64,000 nucleotides of DNA from Sipunculus nudus (taxonomy: Eukaryota > Annelida > Sipuncula > Golfingiida > Sipunculidae). The translations under genes were made by a program, and so were the position numbers. How positions within the stretch are numbered: the first letter of the stretch is position 1; every line of letters begins with the position of its first letter. The DNA lies in the NCBI GenBank assembly GCA_026874595.1, contig CM049317.1, positions 18,931,882-18,995,881 on the forward strand, written 5' to 3'. Positions 57,315-64,000 of this stretch are shown in pieces. The notes beneath the pieces are model-generated. The model did no database searches and had not been told where the DNA came from. It saw only the letters and a program-made list of their open reading frames with translations.

Positions 57315-59900
57315 TGAAAAAAATAATGATAAAAATCAGATATAGAACAGATCAATAAATACTGAATGTGATCAAAACCAAATAAGAACATGTTTGATCT
57401 GAATACTGGTCTGAAATCAGATAATTTGTGACACATGACAAACTGGATCCTGAAGCAAACGTTTGACTATTACTTGACTGCTAATCTGGATATAGTGTAA
57501 GTACACAAAATTATATATTTATACAATTTTATCCTGTTATACAAAATTATATTATTATTATATTTTTTAGAAAATATTTTATTAATATGTTAAAATTAAG
57601 CAGTCATTAAGCTTTTCTTGACTCATTCTTTTGTGTAATATTGATTTATCCTTATTTTTTACACATCAGGATCGCTGGTCATTTCTCGGACGACGTCTAT
57701 GTAGGTTCTGACGCTGTATCTGAATTAATTTTATATCTGGTAACTCAAAATTGCAGATGTTATCGGTTGGCCGGAGGGAATAATACCATTCTTAAAGCAA
57801 GAAAGATGTATTGATTTTGCTATTATTTTGAACATGTTCACTGGAAAGTAATATGGGTCTCACTACTGACCACTGTATTTTTACAGTTGTGTATTTTCAT
57901 GTGCAGACAAATGTGCGTGGAACTTTCTGTGTGCACAAAACTCCCTGCATATAAGGAGCAATATACACAATAATTCGTGTACATAAGAGATTGTACTCAT
58001 GATATTGAGCCCAAGTATAGAATCGGGCCAACATTTTCAATATGGGTATAAACTGACTGGGCCTTCCCATATTAGTAGTAGCCTAATCAACATAAGCCAT
58101 GACAAAATTGACATGCCTCTTACTTCTCCATTACATGAAACCTAAACATCATTATGTCCGTCTGTATACACCCGTAACCTCGTTCATGTAGGCCTGATTC
58201 TATACTTGCTCCCAATATTGTGTATGCAATTGTGACACAATATACACAATATTGTGTGTGCAGTACACAATATACACAATATTGTGCGTATAGGCTCAGC
58301 CAATTAGGGATCGGAGTGCTTATTGACACACGGTCCGAAAGTCTCGGCTATCCCCCTTGTAAGTCTCTGTTACCGTGTTTTGCAGTCTCGGGTACTGAGA
58401 TTTGGAAGTCTCAGTTACCGTGTGTCAGGAAAGGATCTGCGCACAGTGGTCACCGTGTGTCAGCAGTGGTCAGTCAAGCGTACCGCAATTAAGCTGATGC
58501 ACCGTTAATCACTGGTATCCTAGATCAAAGGGCCAAGTAACTTCAAAGGAAACCAGGAAAATTTGGCGTCATGAAATGTGGTGTATTAACCACTGCGAAG
58601 TTGTTTCTTTTGCCTTTTTGTAACAGGGATTATTCAGGGCAACTGTGTATTTTATTTTGAATACTTATTGGAAAATAATATATAATGAAAGGTGTTGTTT
58701 GGAGTAATTCTATCTCCTAAGTCGAATTTATCTGCTCAAATTTTTATCTTTCACCATAACGTTAGTCGTTATGCATGACGTAGATGACATCGCCAAGAAA
58801 ACGTTGCATTGCATAAGTTTATATTTGAGCACTTTTAGTCAATACTTGTTTCGGAATCCAGTCAATCCACAACTGTGATATGATCAGAGAACAGCAGAGC
58901 GAATCGGAATAAATCGTCTTGGGACGAGACAAGGTCAACACATATCAAATATTTTAGTTATTCTAATATAGGTATACATTTTTCCTTATAACAGTATAAT
59001 AAAATTTTGGATTATAAAATAAGCCTTTAAACATTTCTCTAAAATGCACATTTACCTTATCCAGGGCCCTTGGCAGGGCAGGCAATTTTGAAACCCCTTA
59101 CGGAGATCGAGAAGGATAATACTGAAGAAGACTGTGGAGAAATTTTTGGAAAAGTTGTTATTTTTTAATATTCCAAGAAATCTTGTATATTTATGTATAT
59201 TTTGTATATTATTAAATGCGTATGCATGTTTGTTTCCGTATCTGAACATGTTGATATTGTATATATTGTGTATATTTTATAGAATGATTGATTGTTTGGA
59301 CTTTCTTTGCAGCTTTCATTAGTATTTTATTTTTAATTACAATGATATGTAACATACATGATATAAACTTTTTTTCAGATACATCAGTAAATCATCCAGT
59401 CCCCTTTCGGCTTTAATATCACCTCAAATGTAAATGCAGTAAATCAGTATAATGTGCGGGGTTTTTTTTCTTTAAGAGCGTTAAAGTAAATATTTTCACT
59501 TGTTCCAACAGCGGACCAAATATTCTACCAAAACCTTATGGTCACAATTCATTAAATAAACCAATTGAACTGTTTTATCAAGATCAGGAAACTGCATGCG
59601 TAATAGTGTAAGATGTTTAATCAAAAAGAAAAGGATAGAGGTTCATAATAAGCAGAACAATCAAAACTCCTTTGTCTCTTCTTCGACATCACCGTTTTTA
59701 GTTATGAAACACCTCTTTCTTAAGTTTTAAGGTTCCTATATATTTATTTATGTATTTAATTTTTGGTGTCATCCATGCATTGTGTCTGAAATATGTCAGT
59801 TTCTCTTCTCAGCGCAAGTATCCAATACCAAATCCGAGCAAGTATATCTTTGCTATCGGGTCATAAACTTCTTAACGTATTCTTCATTGTCATAAGTGCT
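57315..59900. other. Region upstream of the first visible CCDC12 exon
   Basis: Presumably intron. It contains short ACACAATATTGTG repeats (58233-58285). I searched the minus strand for the missing CCDC12 N-terminus and found none. Confidence 0.5.
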
Positions 59901-59906
59901 GAAAAA

Positions 59907-62900
59907 ACAAGGGACCCATGGGTCACAGTGCTCAGCTGATCATGATTGGACTATAAATGTTTCTCCACTGTGATACTATATCAAGTCGATAAAGCTTATG
60001 AATATCATGGACATGTTGGGCTATTATAAAGGAATTTAATGTAATATGTGAGTAAATGATAAATGAAATTACCTGACTGATGGATTAATAGAGTCAAATA
60101 TAGTGGTTTATTTTTTATTTATTTAGGAGGGGTTGAAAATTGTGATATATTTGAGCAAATATGAATGCACTGGCAGCAGTAATAAGCAGTAGTAGAATGA
60201 TGATAAGGCTATTTGTTGAAGGATCTAAAGTGTATGGTAGTCTGCAAGCTTTCAATTTGACAGATATGATGTTATGATTAACTATGCTGATGAAGTGATT
60301 CATGAATTTGTGACTGTATGACACAATATCTCTTTAGTCTTGACAAGGTACATTGTTGTGATGCCCACTATGTCTACATATTACACAATACTGACATAAT
60401 TTCTGGCATGTACATAGGTACCTATGGACGAATAGTTATACAAAATATTAAAGTATGAATATAATTATCTGATTCATCTTGTTCTTGCTTACTGAGGCTG
60501 ACTTTGGGATGAGGTTCAGAGAAGGGAAAAGTGAGGGCAGCACGAAGGTGGATGTAGAAATATTCTATTGTAATGTTTTTCTTTTTATATAAGAATATGA
60601 AAAGCTAAGAGGAAAGGGGCCCTCCTACTTGGTTACAGTAAAGTTCTAAATATATGATTGCAATTAATACTCTGACAAGACTGTCATGAAGAAAAACAGT
60701 AAAAGTTTTGAGATACTGTTATGCATATGAAAATTTACAGATGGACAGGCAAGTTGACAGAATGAACTAATACCTTTATTTCACTTTCAAGGGAATAATG
60801 CATTTAAGTTTATATATAATCCTATAAGCATATCCACTTTTTCCATTAAGAAGTTTATATCTGAATCATTCTTTTATTTACAGTTTTTATAAATTTTTAA
60901 TAAAAAAACCTGAAAATATAAGTTAAAATATTAGAATTGTTGCAAAAGTTGCAATCATTATATATACAATGTAAAAAACTGAAACTATAAGTTAAAATAT
61001 TAGAATTGTTGCAAAAGTTGCAATCATCATATATCCAGAGTGTAGCTCATATTGGGTCATATTATGCATACACATATATATTATAATTTTTAAATCATAA
61101 ATGTTTAAACTGAATTTAAAAGAAAATAATGCCACAACATGGCATCTACAAGAATATTCCTTGAATCACTATTAAAAAGTTTTGCACATTGGAGTTTTCA
61201 GTACATGCTTAATTTTATTCACCAAAATAAAATAAAAGATTCAGTAAATTTGATAAAATAAAACATCTTTTCAAATAAAGTAAACACACTGTTGGTTGAA
61301 TGAGGGACAAACAAAATCATTGTGCTAATTACTATCCCAGTTTTAATTAATTACTGGAATTAATAGTCAATTTCACACCTGGTGAAGTTTTTACTCCTCT
61401 GAAGTAAGGAATTACTTACCTCATGAACATCCACACTTTCATAGCAATACACCACTTTGTGGACACAATTAAATGTACACTTAGTCACTGTAACCCTGGT
61501 GGTAAAATACAAAATCTAAAATGTAGCATAGCCTAGAATAAGAATGAATAAAATACAGAAAATAATAACATCCATCTAGTTTATGCACCTGCTGGGGGGG
61601 GGGAGTGCAGGGCAGAGGGGAAGCCTGCTGGTAGTGGCCAAGCTGACCCAAGGCAAGCTGCCTGGGGTGGGTTACATAATGCAAGTGAAGGCTGTACTAC
61701 TAGGTGGGCTAGATGTAAACAACACTTGAAATGGTGTATGAAAACATGAATAAAAGCTATTCTTTCCAATCAATTTCTTTGAAATTTCAGATTTTAAAAG
61801 ATTAAATCCTTATGTATATATGCTGAGAAAATTAAATCAACAGTGCCTAAGTTGGACAAAAATTTAAGGTATTGATTTTTTATTTATGCTAATAACTTGA
61901 AAAATTTGCAAAATTCAGATCTAATTTTGGGTAAACACTTGAATCTTGATTAAATAAAGTTATATTCCTGAAAAAAAGTCTCTAGGTTCAGCAATTCTCA
62001 TGTTAGGTGAGTAAATATATTTCCTGATTTTTTAAAAAATTGCATTATGTTTTGCCCCATAACTTCAAAATAATACCCAATACTGACCTTATTTTTGGTA
62101 TGTTCGTAGAAAATGTATGAAAGAAAGTGAATACTAAATACAATCAAAAACAGATCAGTGGTTTTGATATTAGGCAGCCTTGAAGTGTAACAATGGCTTT
62201 TTTTATGGAAAACAGAGTTTTTTTCCCTTAATATCTCGAAGGAACGAAGTCCTAATGACCAAATTTTTGGTATGGTAGGTGATTTTGGGGACATCTAAAA
62301 TTATGCCAACAGCCTGGGGAGCATAGAGATGTGCACTGAATGACCTACAGTCATCAAAGTGGACTGCTTGACAATGTAAGGGAATACAACAAGAGTCTCC
62401 AAAAAAATTCAATAACTAGCCTAATTTTGCAGCTTTTATTTTCAAATTTCAGATTTTAACAGATTAAATCCTTATGTATACATGCTGTGAAAATTAAATC
62501 CACAGTACTTACAGGAAAAAAAAAACATGCCAAGGCCAAAGTTGGGCAAAATTTAAGGTACCAATTTTATATTTTTGCCAATATTTAAAAAAATTTACCA
62601 GATTTTGATGTAATTTTTGGTATACAATTTAATTTTGATTAATTAAAGTTGTATTACTGGAAAAAAGTCCCTACCTTTAACACTTTTGGTCTTGAGTGAC
62701 CAAATATCTTCCTGATTTTTTTACAAAGTCCATTATGTTTAGGCCCATAACTTTTTAAAATTATATAATACTGACTTAATATCTGGCATGTACATAGAAA
62801 CTATATAGAGGAATATTTATGGTAAATATGAAGAAAACCAGATGAGTGGTTTTGATAAAAGGCAGTCCTGAAGTATGAAAATAGATTTCTAATAAAAAAT

Positions 62901-63090
62901 TGAGTTTTTTTCCTTAATATCTCGAAGGAACGAAGTCCTATTGACCCAATTTTCGGCATGGTAGGAGATTTTAGGGACATCTAACTGTATGCCCAATTTC
63001 AGTCTTACGGATGGACATCCAGAAGGACAGACTGACGATGGACAATGGACCACGACTATAGCTTAGATGACTTATAGTTAGCTGAGCTAA
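59907..63090 (+). mobile_element. Large non-autonomous repeat element L, copy 2
   Basis: Same ends as the copy at 51458-53357 but longer. The interior module with AAATTTCAGATTT...TGAAAATTAAATC occurs twice (about 61780-62300 and 62420-63060). Noncoding. Confidence 0.65.
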
Positions 63091-63559
63091 AAACTGGAAA
63101 AAACTTAAGTGATTCCAAACCGTAACATTTCAATACGATGTTAACTATATAACAAATGTCCCGTTTAGAGCAGGAATTTCAAAGGAAAATACCTGTGAAA
63201 GCTAAAAAAAAATGCAATTTAACACACAGGGTTTTGGCATATCCCCATATCTCAGACGCATAATCTACTATCCCTAGAGTATATAATTTTGTAAAGGGGT
63301 CATATATTCTTATTATTCCTAAACTTGTCCAATATTGAACCAAAAGCTAATAATCCAGCATCCTCTGGGAAATCAGAACTTTTATTAGAGTTTAGGTATT
63401 CGTGAATGTAGGTAAAAACAGAGGCATTGATGAACGTTCACAGTTCGGTACCATAATGATAATATTTCAAGTTTGTGTCATCCTGTTACCCTTTAAATGC
63501 ATACCACTTCAATGTGTTCACTTTTAAAGCTGCTAGGAATTACACAACACTCAATAGTA

Positions 63560-64000
63560 AAAAGTAAATTTTGCAATTCCGCCTCTGTGTTCGTCATTAA
63601 TAGAATGTCGTCTAAATAGAAACGAAGATGTAATATCGCTTCCGTTTCCTATACAAAAATAATATATATATATATATTTATTTATTTATACGGCTTTATT
63701 ATTTTTCTGCTAAGCCGTTAATATTAAATACTTTTATAAAAAGAAATAAATAGCAAACGTGGTTGGTGGATTATATATATATCGGCTTGTACCCCGCATG
63801 GTATTCCAAACCAATTTTGTGAAAAAAATTATTATTTGATCATACCTTAGCTGAATAACTACTATATAAACTTTTTTATGGCATTATAGATTTTGGAATC
63901 AGTTTTTACTCCAAACAGCCCAGCGAAAAGTAGTTTCCTATATTTACCGAATCAAAAGCTTTTTCCGGGCCAACTCACCAGGGCGACGTATTTCTCTTTC
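63560..64000 (-). pseudogene. Decayed LINE reverse transcriptase, cut by the window edge
   Basis: Minus-strand pieces in shifting frames match RT palm blocks: AFDSVN near 63950, WFGIPCGVQAD near 63790-63815, and FYLDDILLMTNTEAELQNLL near 63580-63630, where LDD replaces the usual ADD. Stops and frameshifts separate them, so it is dead. Confidence 0.65.

Overview
This is metazoan nuclear DNA. It is AT-rich, has introns and is full of microsatellites and dispersed repeats. Coding exons are small, obey GT-AG and join in phase. The dispersed repeats (long non-autonomous elements ending in a GGAC-rich stretch, G/C-run elements, a tRNA-like SINE) and LINE remnants fit a marine lophotrochozoan, most likely a mollusc and perhaps a bivalve. 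That placement is inference; no marker fixes the species.

Layout from left to right. (1) 289-2397, minus strand: 5' part of a secreted trypsin-like S1 protease gene with TATA box, signal-peptide exon and three further exons; the rest lies beyond base 1. (2) 2.4-10.1 kb: no supported gene, only repeats. (3) 10164-16980, minus: complete five-exon gene for a 367-residue single-pass membrane protein (signal peptide, Lys/Glu coiled coil, one EGF domain, TM helix, cytoplasmic CGAICC motif, Ser-rich tail with sorting-like motifs). (4) 17-22.6 kb: a dispersed repeat split by a 5'-truncated L1/Tx1-type LINE with a clear target-site duplication. (5) 22635-30829, minus: seven-exon paralogue of 1264 residues with three 153-residue basic repeats and two EGF domains. 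(6) 34.2-38.9 kb, plus: four coding exons of an unrecognised intracellular protein with a possible PH/GRAM-like core; a CR1/jockey-like LINE fragment sits in its second intron. (7) 40.8-50.9 kb: mosaic of segmental duplications containing a truncated third copy of the EGF-TM gene 5' end (42416-43012) and two intact copies of one terminal exon. (8) 41.7-57.3 kb, minus: 3' part of the CCDC12 orthologue, whose last exon exists twice. (9) 57.3-64 kb: repeats and a decayed LINE reverse transcriptase at the right edge.

The main candidate for something undescribed is the EGF/TM/CGAICC family. The two full members share intron phases and a cytoplasmic core motif, and all three gene starts, including the truncated one, carry a pair of TGACGTCA palindromes at nearly the same distances (about 60 and 86 bp) upstream of the ATG. 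This suggests a co-regulated, cAMP/CREB- or ATF-type responsive family of rapidly evolving surface proteins. Its biochemical role cannot be read from the sequence.
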